From: Actinomycetes bacterium | Lineage (GTDB): Bacteria > Actinomycetota > Actinomycetes > Propionibacteriales > Propionibacteriaceae | Length of the DNA: 64,000 nucleotides | Assembly: GCA_023460935.1 (NCBI GenBank) | Contig: JAEWOI010000021.1 | Span: 1-64,000, forward strand | Direction of reading: 5' to 3' | Part shown: positions 16,831 through 24,290 of the stretch, one piece after another | Layout: the number at the start of each line of letters is the position of its first letter | Numbering within the stretch: position 1 is the stretch's first letter | Translations under genes and position numbers: made by a program | The notes under the pieces: generated by a model | Seen by the model: the letters and a program-made list of their open reading frames with translations, nothing else | What the model was told of the DNA's origin: nothing | The model's database searches: none

Positions 16831-17972
16831 CGCTCACCAGCCCGCACCGCGCGGCCGCCCGGCTCCGTCCGGTGGAGGTCGCGGAAGCCGCGACTGTGGC
16901 CTCGGTCTCCCAACTCGTCGAGCAGGTGCTGGCGGCCCTCCGGAACGACTGGGCGGAACTCACTGCGAACGCGATGCCCGGCGAGCCCGTCGAACCGCCG
17001 GGGTACCGCGGCCTGCGCACCGACTCGGTGCTCGACCTGCTCGGTGGCCTGGTGGCCACCGGCGGCAAGCGCTTCCGGCCGCGGATGGCCTACTGGGGCT
17101 GGGTGGCCGGCGGCGGCCACAGCGCTGGTCGCGGGCAGGCCGAACTGGTCCGGGTCGGTGCGGCCCTCGAGCTGCTGCACGTCTTCGCCCTGATCCACGA
17201 CGACGTGATGGACGGCTCGGAGACCCGCAGGGGACAGGCGTCGGTGCATGCCGCCGCGCGCCGCGAGCACGTCCGCCAGCGGGGCCTGGGTGAAGCGCAA
17301 CGCTACGGCGAGAACATCGCCATCCTGGCGGGCGACCTGGCGCACAGCGAGGCCGGGGTGCTGGTGGCAGGGCTGCCGGCACCGATGCAGCAGCTGTGGC
17401 GCACCCTGGCCATCGAGTTGATGATGGGCCAGGGCAGGGACCTGGTCGGCGCAGCCAACGGTCGCCGCGACCTCGACCACGCCCGTGGCGTCGCCCGCGC
17501 GAAGTCCGGCGCCTACACGGTCTGGCGCCCACTGCAGCTGGGCGCTGCCGCCGCGGGTGCCTCGCCGGCCACCATGGCTGCGCTCGAGCGGTACGGGATC
17601 GCCGCCGGCGAGGCGTTCGCCCTGCGCGACGACATCCTCGGCGTGGTGGGTGACCACCGCGACACCGGCAAGCCGGTGGGCGACGACCTCGCGACCGGCA
17701 AGCCCACCGTCCTGATGGCGCTGGCCGCCGAGCGGTTCAGCCTTCGCTGGCGGCGCGCCCTGGAGCGGGCGGCCGCAGGCCGGGCGACGAACGCAGAGCT
17801 CACCGCACTGCGCGCGGAACTGGTGCGCTCCGGGGTGATCGCCCAGGTCGAGGCAATGATCGCCGAGGCGGTCGCCGAAGCCCGGTCGGCGCTGGCCGAC
17901 CCGGCCGTCCATCCCGACGCGGTCGACGGGCTGGCCGCCCTGGTCCGCCGCATGGCCTGGCGCGCCGCATGA
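16827..17972 (+). CDS. crtE: Geranylgeranyl diphosphate synthase (polyprenyl synthetase)
   Basis: Elongates DMAPP/FPP with IPP to C20 GGPP for phytoene synthesis. Of 381 residues; first aspartate-rich motif DDVMD at 125-129 (in FALIHDDVMDGSETRRG), preceded by GGKRFRPR, and second motif DDILGVVGD at 268-276. The bulky/aromatic residues just ahead of the first motif (His118, Phe120) fit a short-chain product but do not settle chain length. ATGA overlap with idi upstream and with crtI downstream (ATGAG at 17969) shows tight translational coupling. Function as the carotenoid GGPP synthase follows from the operon. Confidence 0.92.
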   Translation: MTLTSPHRAAARLRPVEVAEAATVASVSQLVEQVLAALRNDWAELTANAMPGEPVEPPGYRGLRTDSVLDLLGGLVATGGKRFRPRMAYWGWVAGGGHSAGRGQAELVRVGAALELLHVFALIHDDVMDGSETRRGQASVHAAARREHVRQRGLGEAQRYGENIAILAGDLAHSEAGVLVAGLPAPMQQLWRTLAIELMMGQGRDLVGAANGRRDLDHARGVARAKSGAYTVWRPLQLGAAAAGASPATMAALERYGIAAGEAFALRDDILGVVGDHRDTGKPVGDDLATGKPTVLMALAAERFSLRWRRALERAAAGRATNAELTALRAELVRSGVIAQVEAMIAEAVAEARSALADPAVHPDAVDGLAALVRRMAWRAA

Positions 17973-19483
17973 GCCGCGTAGTGGTGATCGGCGCCGGCCT
18001 GGCCGGCCTGGCCGCAGCCTGCCACCTCGCCGGCGACGGACACGACGTCACAGTGGTGGAGCGCGCCGCCGACCCCGGTGGCCGCAACGGCGTGCTCGAT
18101 GCCGACGGGTTCCGCTTCGACACCGGACCGACGGTGCTGACGATGCCGCACCTGCTCGACCGCGCCTTCGCCAGGCTGGGCCGGCACCGGGAGGCCGAGC
18201 TGCCGCTGATCCGGCTCGACCCCGCCTATCGGGCGCTGTACGCGGACGGCTCGCAGCTGCTGGTGCGGGAGAAGGCTGCCGACCAGGTGGCCGAGCTGCG
18301 CCGCAACGGGCTGGCGGCGGACGCTGCGGCCTACCCGGGCTTCGTCCGGTGGCTCGAGCAGCTGTACGAGGTTGAGGTGCCCAACTTCATCGAGCGGAAC
18401 TTCGACACCCCCCTCGACCTGCTCAGCCGGCCGGTCGAGGCCGCCCGGCTCGTCCGTCTCGGCGGCTTCGGGTCGCTGGAGAAGGCGGTGTCGCGGCACT
18501 TCCGAGACCCGCGGCTGGTGCGGCTGTTCACGTTCCAGGCCATGTACGCCGGCCTGGCGCCGGCAGAGGCGCTGGCGATTTACGCCGTGATCACCTACAT
18601 GGACTGCATCGCGGGGGTCTGGTTCCCCCCGGGTGGCATGCACCAGGTGCCGCGTGCCCTGGCGGCAGCCCTCACCGACTCCGGGGTGGAGCTGCGTTAC
18701 TCGGCCCCAGCCACCCGGCTGCTGCGGGACGCCACCGGCAAGCTCGCCGGGGTCGAAGCCGGCGGCGAGCGGCTGCTGGCCGACGCTGTGGTGGTCACCA
18801 CCGACCTGCCCACCGCCTACGCCGAACTGCTGCCGGAACTGCGCCGGCCGCGGGTGCTCGACCGGGCCAAGTACTCGCCGTCCGCCCTGGTCTGGCACCT
18901 CGGAGTGCGTGGCCGGCCCGCAGCGGAAGTCGCCCACCACAACATCCACTTCGCCGAAGCCTGGGCCCGGTCGTTCGACGAGCTCATCAAGCGCAGGCAG
19001 GTGATGAGCGACCCGTCCCGGCTGGTCACCGTCCCCACCATCGACGCCCCGGAGCTCGCGCCGGCAGGGCACAGCATGCTGTACGTGCTGGAGCCGGTGC
19101 CGCACCTCGGGGCAGGCATCGACTGGGTGACCGAGCGGGAGCCGGCGAGGGAGCGGCTGCTCGGCTTCCTGCAGGCCAACGGCTACCCGACCGACATCGT
19201 CACCGAACACCTGGTCACCCCGGCCGACTGGGCTGCGCAGGGGCTCGCCATGGGCACCCCGTTCAGCCTGGCGCACACGTTCACCCAGACCGGTCCCTTC
19301 CGGCCGCCGAACGTGGAACGGCGGGTGCCGGGGGTCTTCTTCGCCGGTAGTGGCACCACGCCGGGCGTGGGCGTGCCCATGGTGCTGATCAGCGGGGAGC
19401 AGGCCGCCGTCCGGGTGCGCGACTACCTCGGCGCCGGGGCCAGGGCTGCAACTTCCCGGCCGCTGGCTGGAGCCGGTCGATGA
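17969..19483 (+). CDS. crtI: Phytoene desaturase (CrtI type)
   Basis: FAD-dependent, single-protein desaturase converting phytoene to lycopene. Of 504 residues; N-terminal FAD motif GAGLAG (8-13) and ERAADPGGR, the substrate-domain block RFDTGPTVLTMP (50-61), and the C-terminal dinucleotide motif FFAGSGTTPGVGVPMVLISG near residue 452-471. These match bacterial CrtI and separate it from CrtN/CrtP less clearly, but the neighbouring phytoene synthase and lycopene cyclase genes settle the C40 pathway. Start ATG overlaps crtE's stop by four bases; its own stop overlaps crtB by four. Membrane-associated in known cases. Confidence 0.94.
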   Translation: MSRVVVIGAGLAGLAAACHLAGDGHDVTVVERAADPGGRNGVLDADGFRFDTGPTVLTMPHLLDRAFARLGRHREAELPLIRLDPAYRALYADGSQLLVREKAADQVAELRRNGLAADAAAYPGFVRWLEQLYEVEVPNFIERNFDTPLDLLSRPVEAARLVRLGGFGSLEKAVSRHFRDPRLVRLFTFQAMYAGLAPAEALAIYAVITYMDCIAGVWFPPGGMHQVPRALAAALTDSGVELRYSAPATRLLRDATGKLAGVEAGGERLLADAVVVTTDLPTAYAELLPELRRPRVLDRAKYSPSALVWHLGVRGRPAAEVAHHNIHFAEAWARSFDELIKRRQVMSDPSRLVTVPTIDAPELAPAGHSMLYVLEPVPHLGAGIDWVTEREPARERLLGFLQANGYPTDIVTEHLVTPADWAAQGLAMGTPFSLAHTFTQTGPFRPPNVERRVPGVFFAGSGTTPGVGVPMVLISGEQAAVRVRDYLGAGARAATSRPLAGAGR

Positions 19484-20352
19484 GCGCCCGGCTGGAGCAG
19501 GGCTACGCCGAGTGCGCGCGCCTGACCAGGGAGTACGGCACCACCTACTACTGGGGCGCGATGCTGCTGCCCGGGCCGCAGCGGCGCCACGTGTACGCCG
19601 TCTACGCCCTGTGCCGGCTGGCCGACGACATCGTGGACGCGGAAGGTGCCACCACGCAGCACCGCGAACCCACCCGGCGGGCGCTCGCGCAGTTCCGCGC
19701 GCAGTTCGAGGCGGCGCTGGGCGGGGCCTCGGCCACCCCGGTGCTCGCAGCCATCGCCCACACCGTGGAGAGCTGCCGGATCGAGCGGGAGTGCTTCGAC
19801 CGGTTCTTCGGCGCGATGGCGATGGACCTCGATGTCACCGGGTACGCGACGTGGCCCGACCTGTGCGACTACATGGAGGGCTCGGCAGCGGTCATCGGCG
19901 AGATGATGCTGCCCGTGCTGCAACCACTCACGCCGGAGGCGAAGGAGCCCGCGCGGGCCCTCGGCCTGGCGTTCCAGCTCACCAACTTCCTGCGGGACGT
20001 GGGGGAGGACCTCGAACGTGGCCGGGTGTACCTGCCGGCAGAGGACCTGGAGCGGTTCGGCGCCTCGCCGTACCGGCGCACGGTGGACGACGCGTGGCGC
20101 GCGCTGATGGCCTTCGAGATCGAGCGGAACCGCGAGCTGTACCGACAGGCCCGTCGCGGGGTCGCGATGCTGCCGCCACGCTCGGCCCGCTGTGTCGCGA
20201 CAGCGCTGAGCCTCTACTCCCGGATTCTGGAGCGGATCGAGGCCAGGGACTACGACGTGTTCACCGGCCGGGCCCGGGTGCCGACGTGGCGGAAGGCGAC
20301 CACCGCGGCTGCGCTGCTGGTGCTGGGCCCGCAGGTGGGACGGGCGCACTGA
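19480..20352 (+). CDS. crtB: Phytoene synthase
   Basis: Head-to-head condensation of two GGPP to phytoene, the first committed carotenoid step. Of 290 residues; first aspartate-rich motif DDIVD at 49-53 (CRLADDIVDAEG), family signatures YCYVVAG-equivalent region YMEGSAAVIGEMM near 130, and LTNFLRDVGEDLERGRVYLP near 165, which includes the second motif DVGED. The ATG overlaps crtI's stop by four bases and its TGA overlaps the next ATG by one (TGATG). Substrates are inferred from the operon and the family; squalene synthase is the related alternative and is excluded by context. Confidence 0.94.
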   Translation: MSARLEQGYAECARLTREYGTTYYWGAMLLPGPQRRHVYAVYALCRLADDIVDAEGATTQHREPTRRALAQFRAQFEAALGGASATPVLAAIAHTVESCRIERECFDRFFGAMAMDLDVTGYATWPDLCDYMEGSAAVIGEMMLPVLQPLTPEAKEPARALGLAFQLTNFLRDVGEDLERGRVYLPAEDLERFGASPYRRTVDDAWRALMAFEIERNRELYRQARRGVAMLPPRSARCVATALSLYSRILERIEARDYDVFTGRARVPTWRKATTAAALLVLGPQVGRAH

Positions 20353-20777
20353 TGCCGGCTGAGTACCTGCTGCTGATGGCGGCCTGCCTCGCCGTCACCC
20401 TCCCGCTGGAGTTCTGGCTGCGCGCCCGGGTCTACCGCCGCTGGCGCCGGCTGCTGCTGGCCCTGGTGCCGGTGGTGCTGCTGTTCTCGGTCTGGGACGT
20501 CTGGGCGATCGGGCGCGGCCACTGGGACTACAGCCCGGACCACACCACCGGCTGGATCCTGCCCGGCGGGCTGCCGGTCGAGGAGCTCGTGTTCTTCGTG
20601 GTGATCCCGATCTGCGGGCTGCTCACCTACGAGGCGGTCGGCACCGTGCTGCGGCGCCGCCCCCGCGACTCTGCGCCGGCTAACCCGACCCTGCGCCGGG
20701 TCCATGAGGCGCAAGGTGGCGGTTCGGGGCGCAAGGTGGGCCAGCCGGCGGCGGGGGAGGAGCGGCGGGATGCCTGA
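20352..20777 (+). CDS. crtYc: Lycopene cyclase subunit CrtYc
   Basis: One half of the heterodimeric actinobacterial/archaeal-type lycopene beta-cyclase. The 141-residue product has three hydrophobic helices, the DVWAIGRGHWDYSPDHTTG segment and PVEELVFFVVIP, the latter being the conserved acidic motif of this cyclase class. The C terminus (after about residue 110) is polar, Arg/Gly-rich and not conserved. It overlaps crtB by one base and crtYd by eight bases, as expected for two subunits made in equal amounts. The complex acts in the membrane and forms beta-ionone rings on lycopene. Confidence 0.9.
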   Translation: MPAEYLLLMAACLAVTLPLEFWLRARVYRRWRRLLLALVPVVLLFSVWDVWAIGRGHWDYSPDHTTGWILPGGLPVEELVFFVVIPICGLLTYEAVGTVLRRRPRDSAPANPTLRRVHEAQGGGSGRKVGQPAAGEERRDA

Positions 20778-21084
20778 GTACACGCTGGCGACCCTGGTTG
20801 CTGTGGCCGTGGTGGTGGCCGTCGAGCTGCTCTGGGCGCGCACCGGCATCTTCGCCCAGGCGCAGTACTGGCTGGCGATGGGCATCGTGTTCTTCTTCCA
20901 GGTGCTCGTGGACGGCTGGCTCACCAAGCTCGTCGACCCGATCGTGCGCTACTCGCCGGAGCACTTCCTCGGCGTCCGGTTCCCCTTCGACATCCCGATC
21001 GAGGACTTCGGCTTCGGGTTCGCCATGGTGACCGCGACCATCATCGTGTGGCAGGTCGCCGGCCGCAGGGAGCAGCAGGCGTGA
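20770..21084 (+). CDS. crtYd: Lycopene cyclase subunit CrtYd
   Basis: Second half of the heterodimeric lycopene cyclase, 104 residues with three helices. FPFDIPIEDFGFGFAMV is the counterpart of the acidic motif in CrtYc. Start is the ATG with GGGGGAGG upstream inside the end of crtYc, giving an eight-base overlap; a longer reading from 20704 would put a non-conserved Arg-rich extension on the protein. The stop overlaps the crtU start (GTGA). With CrtYc it should convert lycopene to beta- or gamma-carotene. Confidence 0.9.
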   Translation: MPEYTLATLVAVAVVVAVELLWARTGIFAQAQYWLAMGIVFFFQVLVDGWLTKLVDPIVRYSPEHFLGVRFPFDIPIEDFGFGFAMVTATIIVWQVAGRREQQA

Positions 21085-22610
21085 GGGAGTGGCGTCCCGG
21101 GCGCGACCGGCGGGCCGTGCTGCACCGGCCACCCGCTCCCGGTGGAGTGCCGGGTGCGCCGGTGGCGGGCCGGCGGCCGGTGGTGGCCGTGGTGGGGGGC
21201 GGGATCGCCGGGCTCGCAGCGGCAACCGGGCTCGCCGAGCGCGGCGTCCGGGTGCTGCTGTTCGAGGCGGCGCCGAGCCTTGGCGGCCGGGTGCGTGCCT
21301 GGCCGGTGGAGGTGCCTGGCGGCGGCGGCACGATGAGCCGCGGCTTCCACGCCTTCTTCCGCCAGTACTACAACCTGCGCGCGCTGCTGCGCCGCGCCGA
21401 CCCGGCGCTGTCGCGGCTGCGGCCGGTGGGCGACTACCCGCTGCAGCTGGCCGCCGGGGCCGACGGCCGTCCGGTGGTCGACTCGTTCAGCAAGGTGCCC
21501 CGCCGCCCGCCGTGGAACCTGGTGGGTTTCGTCGCGCAGAGCCCTTCCTTCCGGGTGGCCGACCTCGCCAGGGTGGACGTGCAGGCTGCGCTGGGGCTGC
21601 TCAGGGTGCGGTTCCCGCAGACCTACACCGAGCTGGACGGCGTGAGCGCGGCAGCCCTGCTCGACCGGCTCAGGTTCCCGGAGGCGGCGCGGCACCTGGC
21701 GCTGGAGGTATTCGCCCGCAGCTTCTTCGCCGACCCGACGGAGTTCTCCGGCGGTGAGCTCGTGGCGATGTTCCACACCTACTTCGTCGGCTCGGCAGAG
21801 GGCCTGCTGTTCGACGTCCCGGACGACGACTACGACACGGCCCTGTGGCGTCCGCTCGGCGACCATCTCGCCGGCCTGGGCGTCGAAGTCGCGACGGGGG
21901 TCGAGGTCACCGGCCTGGAGCGCGGCGGCGCGGGGGTGGCGGTCACCACCACGGCGGGCGCGCACGTCGTGGACGCCGTGGTGCTCGCCCTCGACACGGC
22001 AGCCCTGCAGCGTCTCGTGGCCGGCGCGAAGGGCGTGGACGCGGAGTGGCGGGACCGGATCGCCCGCCTGCGCACCGCCCCGCCGTTCGGGGTGGGCCGG
22101 CGCTGGCTGCGGGGCCGGCTGCCTCACCTGGCGCCGTTCCTGGGAACGAGCGGCTACGGGCCGCTGGACAACCTCAGCCGCCTGGACGCCTTCGAGGCCG
22201 GAGCCGCGAGCTGGGCCGAGCGTGAGGACGGCACGGTGGTGGAAGTGCACGGTTACGCGTTGCGTGACCCCTCGGCAGCGGCCCGCGACGAGCTGTGGCG
22301 GCAGGCAGCGCTGGTGCACGGCGAGCTCGGCTCGGCCGAGGTGCTCGCCGAGCAGTGGCTGGTGGCGCAGGACTGCCCGCTGGTGGACACCAGCCCCTGG
22401 CGGGAGCGGCCAACGGTGGCCACCCCCCACCCGGACGTAGTGCTGGCCGGCGACCTGGTGCGCAGCGACTGGCCGATCTCGCTGATGGAGCGGGCGGCAA
22501 CCACGGGGTGGCAGGCAGCCAACCAGCTGCTGGCCGGGTTCGGCCGCACCGGTCACGACCTGTGGTCCCCGCCGCTCTCCGGGATGCTGGGCCGCGGCCG
22601 GCGGTCCTAG
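21081..22610 (+). CDS. crtU: Beta-carotene desaturase/methylase-like FAD oxidoreductase (CrtU type)
   Basis: A 509-residue FAD-dependent carotenoid enzyme. The FAD motif GGGIAG is at 39-44 with FEAAPSLGGR downstream; MSRGFHAFFRQYYNLRALL near residue 85-103 is the block I associate with CrtU, which desaturates and shifts a methyl group on beta-ionone rings to make aromatic chi rings (isorenieratene). C-terminal VLAGDLVRSDWPISLMERA is the second dinucleotide-binding block. It starts at GTG overlapping crtYd by four bases. It ends sharing a CTAG with the convergent CRP-family gene. Final product (isorenieratene or a mono-aromatic relative) is inferred; other modifying oxidoreductases cannot be excluded. 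Confidence 0.82.
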   Translation: MREWRPGRDRRAVLHRPPAPGGVPGAPVAGRRPVVAVVGGGIAGLAAATGLAERGVRVLLFEAAPSLGGRVRAWPVEVPGGGGTMSRGFHAFFRQYYNLRALLRRADPALSRLRPVGDYPLQLAAGADGRPVVDSFSKVPRRPPWNLVGFVAQSPSFRVADLARVDVQAALGLLRVRFPQTYTELDGVSAAALLDRLRFPEAARHLALEVFARSFFADPTEFSGGELVAMFHTYFVGSAEGLLFDVPDDDYDTALWRPLGDHLAGLGVEVATGVEVTGLERGGAGVAVTTTAGAHVVDAVVLALDTAALQRLVAGAKGVDAEWRDRIARLRTAPPFGVGRRWLRGRLPHLAPFLGTSGYGPLDNLSRLDAFEAGAASWAEREDGTVVEVHGYALRDPSAAARDELWRQAALVHGELGSAEVLAEQWLVAQDCPLVDTSPWRERPTVATPHPDVVLAGDLVRSDWPISLMERAATTGWQAANQLLAGFGRTGHDLWSPPLSGMLGRGRRS

Positions 22611-23344
22611 GCCAGGGCGGAGGTGCTCAGCCCGACGGTGGCCTCGTCGTCGTCCTCCGCCGGGGCGGCCGGGGCATCCTCGCGGACGCGCTTGGCGATC
22701 CGGCTGAGCGCCACGTCGGTGATGTTCAGGAAGCTCGCCAGGTCGCGCTGGGTGACCCGCTGCACCAACCCGGGGTGCTCGCGCAGCAGGCTGCGGTAGC
22801 GCTGCTCCGGCGTGGCCCGCAGCCAGCCGACGTCCGCCTGGAGCGTGGTGGCGTGCATCATTGCGATCGTTGTGGTCAGCCGCGCCCACTGCAGGTACTG
22901 CGCAGACAGGTGGTCGACCACCCGGTAGTTGATCCGGAGCAGCAGGCTCGGCTCGATCGCGCTGATCGTGTGCAGCGAGTCCGCCTCGATGGCGGCCTTC
23001 AGCAGGCTCGACCGCGGGTGCAGCCCGCGCGCCGCGACGCGGCGCACTCCCTCCGCGCCGAGCGCTGACATGGAGGCGAGCACGTCGCCCTCCTCCGGGA
23101 AGAACGCCGTGATCAGCCGGTCGCCCTCCCCGCGCATCTGCGCCTTCAGCAGGCCGCGCTGGACGAAGTAGATGTAGGGGTGGTGCTCGCCGACGGAGAA
23201 CAGCACCACGCCGGGATCGATCCGCACGGTGCGCAGGTTGCCCGCGAACAGGTCCCACTGGGGAAGCTCGCAGCCGGCGTAGGCCTCCAGCAGCAGGCGC
23301 AGGCTCCGAACGGCATGGCCCATCACCGCGTCCTGCCCGCCCAT
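22607..23344 (-). CDS. CRP/FNR-family transcriptional regulator, LdrP-like in context
   Basis: A 245-residue regulator: N-terminal cyclic-nucleotide-binding-like beta roll (residues about 25-140; GVVLFSVGEHHPYIYFVQRG), dimer helix, and a C-terminal winged helix with TQRDLASFLNITDVALSRI near 195-215. No cysteine cluster for an FNR-type iron-sulphur centre and the cAMP-contacting residues of E. coli CRP are not obvious, so the ligand, if any, is unknown. ATG at 23344 with AAGGGGG upstream. Convergent with crtU, overlapping by four bases. A LitR-like box lies about 105 bases upstream. In Thermus, LitR controls a CRP/FNR activator (LdrP) of carotenoid and photolyase genes; a similar role is inferred here. 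Confidence 0.85.
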   Translation of the reverse strand: MGGQDAVMGHAVRSLRLLLEAYAGCELPQWDLFAGNLRTVRIDPGVVLFSVGEHHPYIYFVQRGLLKAQMRGEGDRLITAFFPEEGDVLASMSALGAEGVRRVAARGLHPRSSLLKAAIEADSLHTISAIEPSLLLRINYRVVDHLSAQYLQWARLTTTIAMMHATTLQADVGWLRATPEQRYRSLLREHPGLVQRVTQRDLASFLNITDVALSRIAKRVREDAPAAPAEDDDEATVGLSTSALA

Positions 23345-23448
23345 CCAGCGCCCCCTTCGGCTGTGGCTGGTCGTCCTGTTCCGGTCGGCAATTGTGCTTT
23401 CCGTGCGCGTCAGAATTGACTCAGGTAAAGCCAAGCTCCGCCAGCCTT

Positions 23449-23462
23449 GACAAAGGTTAGTC
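23449..23462 (-). promoter_or_regulatory. LitR-like box upstream of the CRP-family gene (site C)
   Basis: On the minus strand this reads GACTAACCTTTGTC and shares the nine-base core CTAACCTTT with the two exact boxes at 15394 and 15449. It sits 105-118 bases before the CRP-family start and overlaps a possible promoter on that strand (TTGTCA, 18 bases, TTTACC). On the plus strand it overlaps a TTGACA. Binding by LitR is inferred from the shared core and gene context. Confidence 0.45.
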
Positions 23463-23545
23463 GGTTGGTGGCCGCTTTGGGCCCTGTCTGGAAGGTTTGG
23501 GCCGATACCTGCCCGACTTAGGGGGGCGGCAGGTAGAAGGGGGGT

Positions 23546-23574
23546 GGCTGGACGCGAATGGCGTCCGGCCTTTC
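23546..23574 (+). terminator. Terminator-like hairpin within the gene-free region
   Basis: Ten-base stem GGCTGGACGC / GCGTCCGGCC with one G-T wobble, loop GAATG, followed by TTTC. The U run is short, so it is either a weak terminator or an internal element of the candidate RNA. Confidence 0.4.
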
Positions 23575-23746
23575 TGCGACACTGCAGGCGCGGCGTCCGG
23601 CGCACCGCTTTCACCGGCGGTGACCGGAGCCGACTCGCAGCAGATCTCTCGGCACAGTCGGTCACCACGGCGGGTGGCGGCCCGCTGGCGACCAGATTGA
23701 GCCGGGGAGCGAACTGAGCTCGGCTCCCCAATGAGCCGGTTCGCGG

Positions 23747-23787
23747 GTGGACGCCCGGACGCACAGTCCGGGCGTCCACTTTTCTTT
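23747..23787 (+). terminator. Strong Rho-independent terminator, rightward
   Basis: Perfect 14-base stem GTGGACGCCCGGAC / GTCCGGGCGTCCAC with loop GCACA, followed directly by TTTTCTTT on the plus strand; the minus-strand side lacks a U run. It therefore stops rightward transcripts, although the flanking genes (CRP-family at 22607-23344, DUF2752 at 23803-24213) both run leftward. Confidence 0.85.
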
Positions 23788-23802
23788 GGGTCTTTTGGGG
23801 GC

Positions 23803-24213
23803 TCAGCCGACGGGTAGCAGATTGCGGGCGAGGGCGAAGGCAACCGCGGCAACGCCGATCAGCCAGTACCAGGTGCGTTGTTGGCGCAGGGGAGCCGGCA
23901 GCCGGACCGTCGGCCCGCCCGCCAGCTGGACCACCCAGGTGGCGGCCGCGACCACCAGTCCGCACAGGATCGTGAACACGAACTGGTTGGCCGACCAGGC
24001 TGCTGCCACGTCCCCGTGCAGCAGGGCCGCGCCCATCGTGGTCGCGCCGCAGAACGGGCACAGGGTTCCGGTGAGCAGTCGCCAGGGGCAGGGGACGCCG
24101 ACGCCGGTCACGGCGTAGAGCCCGCTCAGCCCGAGACCCACTGCTGCGAGGCCGGCTGTGGCAGCGAGGGCCTGCGCAGGAAAGGTGGCCGCCGGGCCGA
24201 CTGGGTTCGGCAC
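23803..24213 (-). CDS. DUF2752 membrane protein
   Basis: A 136-residue protein with three to four hydrophobic helices and the DUF2752 signature: VPCPWRLLTGTLCPFCGATT, with paired cysteines in a CPxCG motif, followed by AALLHGDVAAAWSANQFVF. The family has no established function; the CPFCG motif hints at metal or redox chemistry at the membrane. It starts at GTG (VPNPVGPAATF); a longer upstream reading would be a Pro/Arg/Gly-rich shadow of the RDD gene opposite. Divergent from the RDD gene with 77 bases between. Confidence 0.8.
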   Translation of the reverse strand: MPNPVGPAATFPAQALAATAGLAAVGLGLSGLYAVTGVGVPCPWRLLTGTLCPFCGATTMGAALLHGDVAAAWSANQFVFTILCGLVVAAATWVVQLAGGPTVRLPAPLRQQRTWYWLIGVAAVAFALARNLLPVG

Positions 24214-24290
24214 GCCGCCATTATCGCCCCATACCCATCGAACCGCTCCGCCCCTAGGATCAGTCGCAACAGTCCACAAAGGGAGAGAGC

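Larger units (their letters stand above)
23461..23787 (+). ncRNA. Candidate structured RNA or long 3' untranslated region
   Basis: The largest gene-free interval (23345-23802) contains no credible reading frame but at least five stable hairpins on the plus strand: TACCTGCC/GGCAGGTA (23506-23535), a ten-pair stem at 23546-23570, CACCGC/GCGGTG (23603-23622), GGGGAGC/GCTCCCC (23704-23729) and the terminator stem at 23747-23779. No rightward gene precedes the terminator for 1.1 kb. It may be an independent small RNA, or the tail of crt-operon transcripts that run antisense through the CRP-family gene. I found none of the conserved cores of RNase P RNA, tmRNA, SRP RNA or the cobalamin riboswitch. 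The 5' end given is a guess. Confidence 0.35.

Noticed and set aside
23461..23520. Cobalamin riboswitch in the gene-free region (GATACCTGCC resembles the end of a B12 box)
   Set aside because: The rest of the conserved core (GCCACTG and the GGGAA-type segments) is missing; not enough to call.
23461..23787. RNase P RNA, tmRNA or SRP RNA
   Set aside because: None of their invariant cores is present; kept only as an unassigned candidate RNA.
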